From: Pyrenophora tritici-repentis
Lineage: Eukaryota > Ascomycota > Dothideomycetes > Pleosporales > Pleosporaceae
Direction: 5' to 3'
NCBI RefSeq assembly: GCF_003171515.1
Contig: NC_089391.1
Span: 3,038,001 to 3,102,000 of the forward strand
DNA length: 64,000 nt
This document shows positions 1 through 12,304 of this stretch, one piece after another. The notes under the pieces were generated by a model that was given only the letters and a program-made list of their open reading frames with translations, searched no databases and was not told the origin of the DNA. The translations under genes were made by a program, and so were the position numbers. Numbering within the stretch: the stretch's first letter is position 1; the number at the start of each line of letters is the position of its first letter.

Positions 1-29
1 TGGTCATCATCCCCTATGAGTATACATAC

Positions 30-133
30 CCTGGATACGTTGTGTCTCCGACTATGTACTGGTCAACGCCTCCATGTGCAGTCGTAGTCGCAACCAGCGA
101 AGCAGCCACTGTCAGTGCCGTTGAGAACTTCAT
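30..133 (-). CDS. AA9 lytic polysaccharide monooxygenase, first exon only (partial)
   Basis: Read on the minus strand, the ATG at 133 opens a 19-residue signal peptide (MKFSTALTVAASLVATTTA) followed by His20 in HGGVDQYIVG. A His exposed as the first mature residue, followed by GGV and a YPG about a dozen residues later, is the usual N-terminus of fungal AA9 copper enzymes, which oxidatively cleave cellulose and hemicellulose outside the cell. That His would form half of the copper histidine brace. The exon stops at a GTATGT donor at positions 29-28 and the rest of the gene lies beyond the left edge, so the second copper His and the Tyr cannot be checked. A TATA-like stretch lies about 95 bases upstream of the ATG. 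The family call rests on only 34 residues, so another secreted protein remains possible. Confidence 0.7.
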
Positions 134-1823
134 CTTTCCTGTACAATATCGAAATTTTACAATCAAATCTAATGGTGTTCAGGTTGCTGGAGAGTGCCAA
201 GGGTGATATAGTTCACAGAAACCACCCCTTCATATACCTTTCTCCCATCCCAGGAGGCCTCATCAGCGCATGCCGCGTGACGCGCCTCGACTATTAGGCC
301 CAATAATTCAGCCCAACATCCACTCAGACGTGGCTCTGGAGCCGTGAAGCTCATGGCCCGTGACAGCCATATGGAGCCCCGATTCCGGATATTCTTGTGT
401 AACCGGGCCAGATCTGGGGAAAGTTACATCGAACTTGAAAGTGAACAATGAAAACGGGGAATGAATGCGGAATATGGTCAGTGAAAACCGAGGTGAAAGT
501 CGTTGTGGGGTTGTGTAGATGAAGTGCGCAGGGGTGTTAATAGCCGGAGAGTTGTGAGCCACGGGGCTGTTGGTAGCGTGTGACCTACGATGGTAGAGTT
601 TGATGCTCGATATATGAGGTGTGGGTCACATATACTCTAGCATTTCTTATTTCATTGTCGTCGGTGCTTGTTTGACTGTGGGGTAGGGCAATCGAGGCTT
701 GACTTTTGTTTTGTTGCGATCAGTGGCTCGGTGCTGACAACGGCGTACATCAACAACAGTGATTTTATGTGAAAAATCAGCTGTAAACATGATCCAAAAC
801 GACTGAAACGTACCTCCAGTCAGCCGTATTAAAAGCCCTGGCTTGTAAGGCGAATGGCGTTCGCTTATGCCTGGAGTGGCTGCAACTCATCAAATCTCCA
901 TCCTGGTTACCGCGTACTTTGTGAGTCAACTTGCATATTGAGGAGAAGCCTGCCCGATACAGATTGACGACGTCTAATGAAACGGAGGAAACACCCGGAT
1001 GCGCAGCTTGGCTCTGTGCCGTCGCGTGCAGTCCCAGGTTGCGACTACTCCCTTATGCGGCGGAAGTCGCGAACGGTGACCGGGGGCTTCCCTAAACCCA
1101 CACGACTCATGGAAGACGTCTTGTGAGAATGTGGAAGTAATGGCGACGTTCCGGGGCGGGATATCCGATAAATCCGACGAGGCGGCGCATCGCCTGACCA
1201 GAGAATAAAGTGTTCAATAGCGTAGATGCACTGATGCCCATTGTGAGATAAGGAAGTCACCGCGTGGATTATCAATGTGGATGTTGCGTGAAAGGCCGAT
1301 AGATGAAGGCTGCCCGATTTCCTGGCTCGGGGGAAGTCACCGCAAAGGTCTTTTTCATGATCGGAAGCTGCAAGAAATCATCATGATGCATTTCTTACCG
1401 CCGAAGCTATCATATGCTGCAGGATTGATAAGTAACCTCAAACGAGATGCGAGAAAATACAGTAACTGGTAGCCATGGAGAGTGTCTCACCGAACTATTT
1501 GCGCAATGAGATATGATATAATTGATCAAGAAAGAGATAAGACTTTTACATGCTACCCAGGCCTAGTAACCTTCTCAAGGTCCAAGTTGAGTATATGATG
1601 AAGTAAATGATGTCGCCAATTTCCCGGGATATGACAGAATGAAGAAAGCAGTCAAGAATAAAAGAATAGAGAACACAAGTATCAAGCTCGGAAGATGAGC
1701 TAGATGGCCATGTACCAACCCGACGCCTACCGGGTGGGTGCGTGGTATACCCATGTGCTGTCGACCGTATGCTGTTTCCATGAATGAGCAATGCAAAAGC
1801 CTACACATACGCGCAATGCGGGC
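134..1823. other. Intergenic stretch, no gene seen
   Basis: This stretch lies between the divergently oriented start of the AA9 gene and the 3' end of the next gene. Only short open frames without recognisable family signatures occur here. It should contain the AA9 promoter at its left end and the 3' UTR of the neighbouring minus-strand gene at its right end. Confidence 0.5.
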
Positions 1824-3477
1824 TCAGGGGAGGTAGCTCTTTGCATCGCGTTTCTGGAGGATGACGAGAAGGTCATAGAAGTCCTTCTTCCAACCGACGC
1901 ACTCGAGGTACTCCCACCAGAGACGAAGCGCCGGCGGCTCGTCCATGTCAGACTGCGATTGGTCAGAAAAGGTGATCTGGGTAAATACAGGATGGGCGGT
2001 TCACTTACTGCATTGAACGAGTCGAGAATGAACTGCTTCTTGATCATGGCGGTCTTCATGTTGGCGTCGCGCTCCCACACACGCAGTGACTGAGCATACT
2101 TGTGTATATCTTTTACCATCTTCTCAGTGAGCTTGTTGTCCTCTTCAGTATCGACAGTAGTATCGTTATCAGCCACAGCGAAGAGGCGACCCTCGTACTG
2201 GGGCTTGGGGAAGAAGTGCTTCTTGAGCTCCTCGGTGACCCACTTCTCGCGAGTCGATGAGGTGAGCTCTTCGGCCCAGAACTCCTTGACTGACTGTAGA
2301 ACCTTGGTCGCCATCGTATCATGGTCCAGCTTGTCGGACCAGCGCGTCTGGGAATAGTTGCCGTAGTATACGTAGCGTTTACCTACGAGAACGAACATAG
2401 GCACATCCTCGTAGAAGTCGGAGTCCACAAGGTGGGGGAATGCGTCTTGGGGGGACTCGTTGAAGAATGCCGTAAGCTTCGCGCCGTGCTCTCCTGCAGT
2501 CTTGGGGAGATAAGGATCATTCTCCGGGTCGAGTTGATAGTAGGTACGGTTCTTTAAGAGACAAGGACCTTTGCCTTGAACAAAGCGCAGACCAGGTGAC
2601 CAGGGCGCTCCACCCAAGATGTTGTCAAGGAAATCGGGATGGAAGGTGACTGTTGCATCGCCTGAAGGGATCCGGCCTTGGAACGCGGCGATAGTCATAA
2701 GGTGGTATGGCTTCCACTCCTGCTGGTTGTCTCCGGCAGATGTTGGCAGCTTTTGATCGGCAGTCTTAGACGGAGTAGACGCGGTTGGCATTGGGGTCGA
2801 AACACTGTTGGAACCGGGATCAACTTGGCCATCTGTAGCAAGAGGACTGTTTGCTATAGAGTCGGCAACCTGCTCCGGAGTACTATATATATATATCAGG
2901 TTGGAGTCACCATGACGTACCAAAGATCTTCTGCCTACCTGTTGTCATTGCCGACCTCAACCTTCTTGTTGCGCAGGTGTGGTGGAAGAGACTTCTTGAC
3001 AGTACCGTTGCTGGTCACACTGCCTGCAGTCTTGGGAGTCGCCATGCTGTTCGCCTTTGGGGCAACTTTGACATTGGACGCCCTGAGATGAGGAGGCACA
3101 CTGCCTGTAGATTTTGAAGTAGTCATACCGTTCGCCTTTTGCGCGTCAGCACTACCGTCCAGTGACTGCGTGACCTCAAGTTTGAGCTTCTCTAGCTCCA
3201 TCTTGAGCTCTGTAGCATCGCGGTGTGACTTCTTGAGGTCCAGTTGGGATGGTCCGACATGCACTGGCCAGCCACCCTTCTCCAGAATTTGAACGGAGGA
3301 AGAGAGCCCGTGAATCATCTCTCGGAGGAGATTGATGTCTTCATACAGGCTTACATGTCCCTCCTCGAGGTTGAGGATGCGGGCCTCAAGGTATGGATAG
3401 GGAGAGATGCTCACCTGGTGGGCTATACCGGTCTGCCGAGTGATGTTCGGGGCGAATGCGTTGACAGCGGGATTCAT
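1824..3477 (-). CDS. Uncharacterised coiled-coil protein with PPHLR motifs and a conserved C-terminal domain
   Basis: Spliced model: complement(join(1824..1952,2009..2882,2939..3477)), 513 residues. Both introns (56 bp each) have good GT-AG ends and restore frame; the last exon ends in DAKSYLP. The N-terminal third has heptad-like stretches (about residues 30-110) and then a low-complexity linker with two similar motifs, SVPPHLRASN and SLPPHLRNKK. The C-terminal half (about 215-513) is a compact domain with aromatic motifs such as PYHLMTIAAFQGRIPSG, KRYVYYGNYSQTR and LRLWWEYLECVGWKKDFYD. I recall a similar fungal domain of unknown function (possibly DUF6697) but cannot confirm it. No signal peptide or membrane segment is seen, so it is probably cytoplasmic or nuclear. 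A TA-dinucleotide tract sits in the acceptor of the first intron. No function is proposed. Confidence 0.8.
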
Positions 3478-4927
3478 GTGGTGAGTGACTGTGCCGGAGT
3501 CGAGGCCTTATAGAACGTTGAAGTTGGTATCGTGATGGGGATGACTGAGGTGTTGTGAGAGTAGTGCAACTGAACTTACTGTGTTGATGTGTGATATTGT
3601 AGAGCAGATGGTAGGAGAGATGATTGACAAACCAGAAGAGTTGTTTATATACAGAATACTGGTCTCTCACTATGGTGGACATGGAGGCGGTAGCTTAGAG
3701 GTGGCTCCATTGCTACCTGAGGTGAGAGAAACGACCTCGCCGTGGTAGCTTTTGGTGGTGAGCTTTGGTGAGGTAAAGTTCGTCCCAACTGGAGAACCGC
3801 AGTGCATCTTGTCAGACAGCTACAGTATGATCACGTGAGCGTGCTTCGACGGCATACTATTTGGGAAAGAAGAATTGCGGTTCCACGGCATTTGCAGAGC
3901 CCTGTGGTTCATTGAGGGTTGGTAGGCATGTCGGGAGTCTCAGTCCTGTCTGCTCTTTCCATTTGTGTCATGCACGGACCTTCATATTTCCATGATAGCC
4001 AGTCTGCACACACTGTACCTATTACTCTACCAATCCGACCGAAGCAGCTTTACAGACTAACTCTTCGCCTGTTGCCTCTCCAGTACTACGCGTCCATTCC
4101 GCTCAGTGCCAGCTTGAGCTGATTGCATCATCATACGGATGTCCGGTGCCGAAGTCCTAGGCCTCGCAACTCAACAGCGCCTACTCTTCCTTTATAAACT
4201 GATCTCGCCCGCAACTACAGGCTGCTCTTTCACTCGCTTATCGGTTCCTCACGGCTTGTGCCCCGCGCTTACCTTGTCCACGGCTATGCTCCGGCGATGC
4301 GCGCGACCAATGGCCTGGTATCCACTTGCTTCACCGTCAAAAGGTCACCGTCTGCTAATGTCTAAGAGATGGTCTCCACGCAGGCTTACGCTTTCCTCTA
4401 TGCGAGGGACTGTGAGGATCACGAACCAAGGTTTTCACTCGAATTACAACGTGCATCCTATAGACAGGCAATGCTGGTGCTTCCAGCGTCGAGCGAATTG
4501 CCATAGGCGAATGAGTGACCGGGATGAGGGGAAGCCGAAGCGACACGCGACGCACGCGACAGCGCGACGGCGCGTTGGATGGGAAAAGACAAAGTTGTGT
4601 AATGTTTGCGAAAGCGGTCAATCGTAATACAGAGCAACACTGGATGCTGTCTGGGCCGTCTTGTGCTTATTACTTTGTCTTATTGTCTGCTTTGGCATGC
4701 TAGTCTAATGCAGGGGAAGGGACCTCGGAGAAGGAAGGACCCTGACGAGATGTACGCCAACGTCATTTACGCTTGGGCCCTGGGCTGTCATTTTGTTCTC
4801 CTCTCGAGGCGATTAGGACTCGACACCGCATGTTCAAACATTGCGAATCTCTGACGACGCCTTGCCAGCTTCACACGAAGCATCACTGCTTTTTTCTGCC
4901 CGTCAAGCCGACCATTGGGTCTCGATA
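3478..4927. other. Divergent intergenic region, no gene seen
   Basis: This is the shared upstream region of the coiled-coil protein gene (minus strand) and the SAP30-like gene (plus strand). Open frames are present on both strands around 4139-4640, but they have biased, family-free translations and no splice structure I could support. Confidence 0.5.
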
Positions 4928-5558
4928 ATGCCGCCGAAACGCACTCACACCAACGACGAGGCGCACGCCTCACTAAAGGACAAACTGCAGAGCCTCCAAG
5001 GCCCCAACGCGCGGGGCGGGAGACGAAACAATGGTGTCAACGTTATGAATGGCAGTGGCCTCAAGGAGGTGGACAATGCCTCTACCAATAGTGGACAGAC
5101 TTCGACCGACGTCAGTTCATCTGGAAATGTTAGTCGCGCACATCCTCACCCTATCTCACATGGAACCCTCGATCGCTGACAGGCGCCTTGCCAAATAGAT
5201 CAAATGGTCGTCTCAGGACTCCACGGTACTTCACGGCTACCGACGCGCCTACCGCCTTGACTGCCCGTCGAGCTTCAAGAACCCGCTCAGCCACGTCGTG
5301 TTGAACCAAGGCATTGGACGCATGTCGCCAACTATGGCGCGACCAAAAGCGAAGCGACGCGTGCACAAGGACCAGCTAGGCTTGGCTGTTAAGAAGAGCT
5401 TCAACTCGCAAGCTGTTACGGAGAGCGACGTAATCGTCGACTGGTTATACAAGTCGAAACACCAGGGTAGGCCAGACTACAGCCTCATCACCGCCATGTT
5501 GCTAACACATCCAACAGACAAGGAGTTTAGGGTACGGTTCGCCCCCCATCGCAAGTGA
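4928..5558 (+). CDS. SAP30-like subunit of the Sin3/Rpd3 histone deacetylase complex
   Basis: Spliced model: join(4928..5128,5199..5466,5518..5558), 169 residues beginning MPPKRTHTND. The second exon encodes a Sin3-binding domain of the fungal SAP30 type: a basic/aromatic helix (HGYRRAYRLDCPSSFKNPL), the invariant-looking stretch GIGRMSPTMARPKAKRRVHK, then QLGLAVKKSFN and DVIVDWLYKSKHQ. The last 41-bp exon completes QDKEFRVRFAP, which is the expected end of this domain and justifies removing the 51-bp intron, although that intron could be read through in frame. The protein would bridge Sin3 and the Rpd3-type deacetylase to repress transcription in the nucleus. The N-terminal 67 residues are low complexity. 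Homology is inferred from remembered family motifs. Confidence 0.85.
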
Positions 5559-6182
5559 CTTGATGACTTCGCACACACATTGCTGCATTTCGGCTTCTTT
5601 TTCGACGATACCCCTCTTTGGCGACGGACCGCGACCTTTACATACATTATGGGATATGAGCATTCAGCAGGCGTTTTGGGATACTGGCCAGGTCATGACT
5701 GGGAAACGCTATGCATTACGGTGCCGATTGGCGGCTGCATCGTTCGGGTCCTTACATACAAGGCGCGACAACATGTATAGACATGAGCATTGTTGATAAT
5801 GAGTATTTGGTAATATAACGATTTGAGCCGTATATCGGTGGCAAGGCGCGCATTTTGGTGTTGTTGTGGCGTGTTCGCCTGCGTATGGCAACGAGAAGAA
5901 GAAGACGTAGTGTACTGACTCTTGCTAAACTACAGTATTTGCGTCTTTGCTGCATTCAGTCTGATTCAGATATCCTGACCAATCCTTGCGAGAGCGGAGA
6001 TCGCGTCGTAACTCTCTCGAAGATTCGACGCGCTCATTGCCGAGGCAGGCCAATCAAAGTGCGTCACCGGCCCGTGCCCGCAAAAAGTTGTCAATTGCCG
6101 GGAAACATCAGAGTCGAAATCGGAGAGAAGAGCACAGCGTAGCAACACCACGTTGATTAATACTACCTGAAAATCTTGTACA
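5559..6182. other. Intergenic stretch, no gene seen
   Basis: A tandem gap between the SAP30-like gene and the DnaJ gene on the same strand. It must hold the terminator of the first and the promoter of the second. I see no coding signature or obvious repeat. Confidence 0.5.
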
Positions 6183-7811
6183 ATGAGTTTCGCTGGTGCG
6201 CTCCCACTCAAGGCGGTGGCTCCTGTACGCATCGCCGGCTCGACGTCATTCGCGAGATGTCAACGACGATGTATCGCAACACAAGCATCGAGAGCACAAT
6301 CGCGAAGACCTTCGGTTGCGCAAAGACAGCAGAATGCGCAGTCAATACGAGTATGTTTCCCCATAATGTACAGTGAGGCTCTACTAACATGCCATTAGTT
6401 CTTCCATGCTTCCCCTCCATCGTCCGCCATGGCCGATCCATACCAGACGCTCGGAGTCAGCAAAAACGCCTCTGCCGCCGACATCAAGAAAGCCTACTAT
6501 GGCATGGCGAAGAAATACCATCCCGATACAAATAAGGAAGCCGGTGCAAAGGAAAAGTTTGCTGCTGCGCAGTCCGCATACGAAATCCTGTCAGACGCGG
6601 AGAAAAAAAAGGCCTTTGATTCCTATGGCGCCGGCGCCTTTGATGCAAATGGTGGCTTCAACCCTGGGGCTTCTGCGGGAGGGCCTGGAGGAAATCCGTT
6701 TGGGGGAGGCTTTGGAGGAGGCTTCGGTGGTTTTGGTGGGTTCGGTGGCGCTCAAGGTGCGGGGGGGTTCCAGGACATCAATTTTGAGGATCTATTCGGT
6801 GCTTTCACTGGAGGCAGAAGAGGAAGAGGTGGCGGTGGGGGACGGAACCCATTTCAGCAAGAGTCGGTCATGGTGGGTGACGATATCGAAGTACAAACAA
6901 ACATCTCATTCTTGGATGCGGCGAGAGGTGTTAAAAAGGACATATACGTTACGCCCATGACAGAATGCGGAACATGTAACGGCAGTGGGTTGAAGCAGGG
7001 CGCAAAGAGAGCAGAGTGCAAGAGCTGTGGAGGCAGTGGGCAACGGGTAACAAGCATGGGCGGCTTCCACATGAGCGCAACCTGTTCATCCTGCGGCGGA
7101 TCTGGATTTGCGATACCCCGGGGTTCGTCTTGTGGCACTTGCGGAGGCGATGGCGCGGTCAAGGAACGAAAGACCATCACAATCGACATACCTGGTGGTG
7201 TAGACGACGGCATGCGGCTGCGCGTCAACGGCGAGGGAGATGCACCACTCACTGGCCAAGCCATGTCTTCCGGAACTATTCGCGGCCAAAAGGGAGACCT
7301 CTACGTGCTTATCCGTGTAGCCGCCGACTCCAAGTTCAGACGCAGCGGCTCTGATATCCTACACACCGCAACTATTCCACTCACTACGGCCGTACTGGGA
7401 GGCGAGATCAAGGTCCCGACGCTAGACGGCGAAGTCAAGGTTAAAGTACCCACAGGCTCAGGAACCGGCGACCACGTCACGCTATCAGGCATGGGCATGA
7501 AACAATTGACTGGCCGGCGCAATGGCAAGGGTGACTTGCGCGTAGAGTTCAAGGTCAACATGCCCAAGTACCTCAGTGTCAACCAGCGCACCATCTTGGA
7601 AATGCTGGCAGATGAAATGGGAGACAAGAACGCACAGCGAGTGATCAACCCAGGCAAGACCAAGGACTCAGCGGGGAACCCCATGAGCGGACATGAAAAC
7701 GAGGGCTTCTTGAAGAGCGCCTGGCACAACCTGACAGGGCAGCACAGGCACCTAGACCCCGAGGAGAGGCGCAAGGCGGAAGAGGATGAGAAGAAGAGGG
7801 GGTCTGGCTAA
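6183..7811 (+). CDS. MDJ1: Mitochondrial type I DnaJ/Hsp40 co-chaperone (Mdj1-like)
   Basis: Spliced model: join(6183..6350,6399..7811), 526 residues. The first exon encodes a basic, Arg/Ser/Ala-rich presequence ([20 protein letters not shown] and on), and the splice joins it through SIR to [19 protein letters not shown], a typical matrix-targeting and processing context. The J domain covers about residues 70-133 with the HPD triad at 97-99, which stimulates the Hsp70 ATPase. It is followed by a Gly/Phe-rich linker, then four zinc-binding CxxCxGxG-type repeats ([32 protein letters not shown]) and the two C-terminal substrate-binding beta domains. This is the complete type I architecture. Together with the presequence it points to the matrix partner of mitochondrial Hsp70. 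The 48-bp intron separates the targeting peptide from the mature protein. Confidence 0.93.
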
Positions 7812-8792
7812 GCAGGTGTTATGAATGAAATGTTGTATAACAGGGCCGGCGTAAAAGGGTGTCACGAGGCGACATGACCGTGTCCAGGAAGACATTTGGT
7901 AGCATTATGACGGCGTATTCTGTAGATGGTTTTGGCATTGATGTATGAAGAGTTTGTAAGAGGCCTCTCGACTCGGCTTGTATAATATTACGTAGTTTAC
8001 GATTACATTCACTAACTTGCTATGGTTACGCATGTCCATGATGCATCACTCACTAGCTCCGTGACCAATATATCGGGCGCGTAGCGACGCGACGCTTCTG
8101 CCCACACCATTGGCGGGCGCGAGCCGCATATCTGCAAGATCCACGAGGTTTGCCTTAGGCTCTGGCGGACGGTGGGAGCGAATTGAGCAGAGCGTATGCC
8201 ACCTTTTGGCGCATACGTGATGGGATTGGTGTGAGGGGTGTGAGGTTGCTTGTGTGCCTGCATTGCTTCACGCTGCCCCACCCACGTCTTCGAGCTTACC
8301 CAGACAACTCCCGTACACGCCTCTCAGCAACCATCACATGCTCATACGCCCCGCCGCCGCGATATTTTCAAAAGTGAGCGCTGAGCTGACCACACGGTGG
8401 CCTCATGCAGAGTTTGGTTCCCGGCGAACGACTGATTTAGGTGTCCAGCCACGGCCTCAGGCCAACGCATCATCCCGTCATCTACCCGCTGTGCATATCC
8501 ATGACCACTTCGACGCCGCTGCCCCGACTACCTTGAAGAAGCAATAACCTGCAGAAACAACGTGTTCTAGAAGGTGCGACTAGTGCTGTAGAAGCCACCA
8601 GCACCACGATTGCCCACTTCACGCGCTGGCGCCTGCCTGGGTTGTAGTCGCTTGCCCACGCTGTCATCGCTGGTACCGTACGGCAAGTGCGACCAACTTT
8701 CACTCGCGATAACCCTACACTCGCGAAATTAACTCGCGACCATACCTCTCCACAAAGCGCGCCCTGCCGTGGCAAGTACAGCATTGCCCAAG
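7812..8792. other. Intergenic stretch, no gene seen
   Basis: Tandem gap between the DnaJ gene and the Bro1 gene. It must include a terminator and the Bro1 promoter. Open frames in it have no family signatures. Confidence 0.5.
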
Positions 8793-11700
8793 ATGACGAC
8801 ACAAATCCCGATGATCTCGGTGCCGCTGAAGCAGACACAAGAAATCGACTGGATAGCCCCGCTGAAGCAGTATATAAGAGCGACGTATGGTGACGATCCA
8901 GAGCGTTACTCGGAAGAATGCGCCACGTTAAACCGACTACGGCAGGATATGAGGGGTGCGGGTAAGGACAGTGCGGCGGGGAGGGATCTGCTGTACAGAT
9001 ACTATGGACAGCTGGAACTACTCGACTTGAGATTCCCGGTGGATGAGAATCATATCAAGATTAGCTTCACATGGTAGGTCTGCATGCGACTGCAACGGAG
9101 GATACAGGAGCAAGGAGGGACGCAGGCTAACTAAGCACAGGTTCGATGCCTTTACACACAAAGCCACGTCGCAATACTCGCTCGCATACGAGAAGGCATC
9201 CATCATCTTCAATATCTCCGCCGTTCTCTCCTGCCACGCCGCGCACCAGAACCGCCACGAAGACGTCGGACTCAAGACATCATACCACTCCTTCCAGGCA
9301 TCCGCCGGCATGTTCACATACATCAACGAGAACTTCCTACACGCACCCTCGACCGATCTGAGTCGTGAGACTGTCAAGACTCTCATAGCGATTATGCTAG
9401 CACAGGCGCAAGAAGTGTTTCTGGAGAAGCAGATTGCAGATGGCAAGAAGGTTGGATTGCTGGCGAAACTGGCCAGCCAGGCAGCATTCTTGTACACTCA
9501 AGCTACAGAAGGCGCGCAGGAGAATGTCACAAATGCCGTTTTTGAGAAAGTGTGGCTCTTGGTTTGCCAGGTGAGTAGCCCGTAATCACTATCAAAGTAG
9601 AGACTGACATTGCACAGATTAAATCGCACCACATGGCTTCGTTAGCCCAGTACTATCAGGCTCTTGCTGATGACGACGCAAACTCACACGGAGTAGCCAT
9701 TTGCAGACTACAAGTCGCCGAAGCGCATGCAAAAGACGCCAACCGAGCAGCTCACAGCTTCCCCAACAACGCGCCAGCCAACTCGAATCTGACTTCCGAG
9801 ACTGGGGGTATTCTATCGGACATGACGAAAAAACATCTGGCAAACGTGCAGGAAAAGCTGGCTGAACTTTCCAAAGATAACGATTTTATCTACCATCAGG
9901 GAATCCCGAACGAAGCTGCGCTCACACAGGTACCGAAACTGCCGGCGGCCAAGGCGATACCTGTTAGCGAATTATACCAAGGCCAGGACATTCAGAGAAT
10001 AATTGGGCCGGACATCTTCCAGAAGATTGTACCGCTTGCAGTCACTGAGTCGGCGAGTTTGTACGACGAAGAGAAGGCGAAACTGATACGTGCAGAGAGT
10101 GAGCGGGTCGAAGTGGCCAACGATGAAATGGCCGCTAGTCTTGACTATTTGAAACTACCCGACAGCCTTAACGTGCTACGTGGGGGCATGGACCAAGATA
10201 TGATGGTCGACAGCGATTTCCGAAAGTGGTGTGAGGAGCTTGCTGGACACCAATCGTTTGGCCCCGCGTTTGAGCAGCTAGAAAGAGACAAGTCCGAGAT
10301 TATCACCTCCCTCGATTCGAGTATGAAGCAGCTAGATATGGAGGAGAGTGTCTGTGAGAAGATGAGGTCCAAATACGGACCGGAATGGACCCAGCAGCCT
10401 AGCTCACGGTTAACCTCTACACTCCGAAGCGACATCCGAAACTACCGGGGAGCGGTCGAGGAAGCAAGTACTAGTGATGCCCAGCTCTACAGCACCTTTC
10501 GACAATGCGAAGCCGACTTTGACGAGATGCGATCAGCTGGCGAGACCGACGAAGCCGACGTATTGTACTCAAGAGCCATGGTCAAGGCGGGAGCGAGCAA
10601 AGGAAAGAGCCCCAGGCCGATGGAGGGTAGCCTTATTGATGACGACATTGACGAAGGCCCTTCTGTTACACACCAGATTGGTGCTGTCGAGGATATCTTG
10701 CGGAAGTTGAACCTTGTTAAGAAGGAGAGGACGCAGATACTCAAGGATCTCAAAGACAAGGTATGTGTAGTCATTGAGGAAGCACGCAACGTACTAACTT
10801 TTCTAGGTTCACTCCGACGACATTTCCAACGTTTTGATTCTTAACAAGAAAGCCATTGCAAACCAGGAATCACAGTTGTTCAAGGCTGAGCTGGAGAAGT
10901 TCCGACCACACCAGAACCGCATACTACAAGCCAACCACAAACAATCGTCACTGCTCAAAGAGCTCACACGCACATATTCTGATCTTCTCAAGGACAAGCG
11001 CGTACGATCGGAGCAGAGCAAATACGAAGCCTTTTCAAGACAGCGAAACACAGTCATGACAAAATACCGGAGGGTGTACCATCTTTTCAATGACCTTGTT
11101 GCTGGGTTGACACGCGCCCAAAGCTTTTACTCGGAGATGAAGGACACTGTATCCAGCCTTCAACAGAATGTACAGACATTCGTCCACAACAGGCGAACAG
11201 AAGGTGCACAGTTACTGAACAATATTGAGGAGCGCAACAAGGCGCAAGGTGCAGATCAAGAGCAGCAAAGGATGAAGGAGCTGATGGAGAGAATGTCAAT
11301 GGAGCCTTCAGGGTCGCCAGTGTCGCAAGGCGGGGGCCGCAAGAAGAGTATCCCAGCACCTCTCTCTTCCACACCAGGCTATCCTTCGACATCAGGTAGT
11401 AGCCATCCCGCATACAACCCCGCAGCTTCACCACCCGTCACACCACGCTACCCCATGACAACAGCACCAAGCCAGCAATATGCCTCTCCCCAGCAATCCT
11501 ACGGTCAGCCATCAAACGGCTATAACCAATCCGCGCCACCCCGACGAGAAAGCTACCAACAACAGCAACAATACCCCTCGCACCAAGCCCAAAACTCACA
11601 GTCCTCCTCCGGCTACAATCCAGCAGCCCACAACCAATACAACCCAACTTCACCCCCAGCACACCAACAATTCTTCTCCCCTCCACACTCACAGCAGCAG

Positions 11701-11946
11701 CAGCCGTGGGGTCAACCCCCTGCTCAACCACAGCAATGGGGTGGTGCCTCACAGCCATTACCACAGGGCTACGTCCCGCCGCCGCCTCCACCGGGGCCGC
11801 CACCAAGTCATCAGCAAGACTACAGCCACTTTAGCCAGGGGGGTTACCCGAGTGGGCCGGGTGGTTACGCGGCGCCGCAGAGACAAGGGGGGCAGAACCA
11901 GGGAGGAGCGAATGACCCCTGGGCTGGTTTGAGTGGGTGGAAGTAG
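8793..11946 (+). CDS. BRO1: BRO1/Alix-family ESCRT-associated protein
   Basis: Spliced model: join(8793..9073,9141..9570,9618..10760,10807..11946), 997 residues, with every junction in frame. The first ATG in the family frame is at 8793, giving MTTQIPMISVPLKQTQEIDW. The BRO1 domain spans about 1-390 (YRYYGQLELLDLRFPVDE, SLAYEKASIIFNISAVLSC, IKSHHMASLAQYYQALADDD) and binds Snf7/ESCRT-III. A long helical V-like domain follows (about 400-760). The last 200 residues are a Pro/Gln/Ser/Tyr-rich tail ending in PPPPPPGPPP and DPWAGLSGWK. In fungi Bro1 recruits the Doa4 deubiquitinase and controls multivesicular-body sorting at endosomes; the related Rim20 acts in pH signalling. The proline-rich tail and the opening residues favour Bro1 over Rim20. 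Confidence 0.92.
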
Positions 11947-12304
11947 AGTGTTTGTCGCGTATGGGTGAAGGACAGGGTGGGAGGAAGTCGCGCCGTGTGT
12001 TTTTTTATTTTGATAGGTTGACTAGCATGACGGCATGCATTTTTGGTGTGTCTATCTTGGATAATCTTGGATAGTACGGTACCAGAGGTGTCTTTGTCTT
12101 GAATAATATGTTACCAGATGAACGTGTTTTGGCTTAGTCTATGCATATGGTGATGTAATGTTGTCTATGTGCTAGTGTATCTGTCTGACATGTCCCTTAG
12201 ATATCTTTGGAGGTAGGTATTGTATGCTTCACGTACGCTTTACTGTTTGTCAAAGTCTAGCCATTGGACGCGTCTTTATCCCTATCCCCATGCCTCTCTC
12301 CACT
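11947..12304. other. Convergent 3' region, no gene seen
   Basis: Convergent gap between the Bro1 gene (plus strand) and the Nudix gene (minus strand). It is T-rich just downstream of the Bro1 stop, as expected for 3' UTR and poly(A) signals. Confidence 0.5.

Noticed and set aside
4139..4640. A 162-residue plus-strand frame upstream of the SAP30-like gene
   Set aside because: The translation has no domain character and minus-strand frames are open over the same bases; more likely promoter DNA.
5467..5517. Reading through the second SAP30 intron in frame
   Set aside because: The 51-bp segment is open but inserts 17 residues into a conserved helix; splicing gives the expected QDKEFRVRFAP end.
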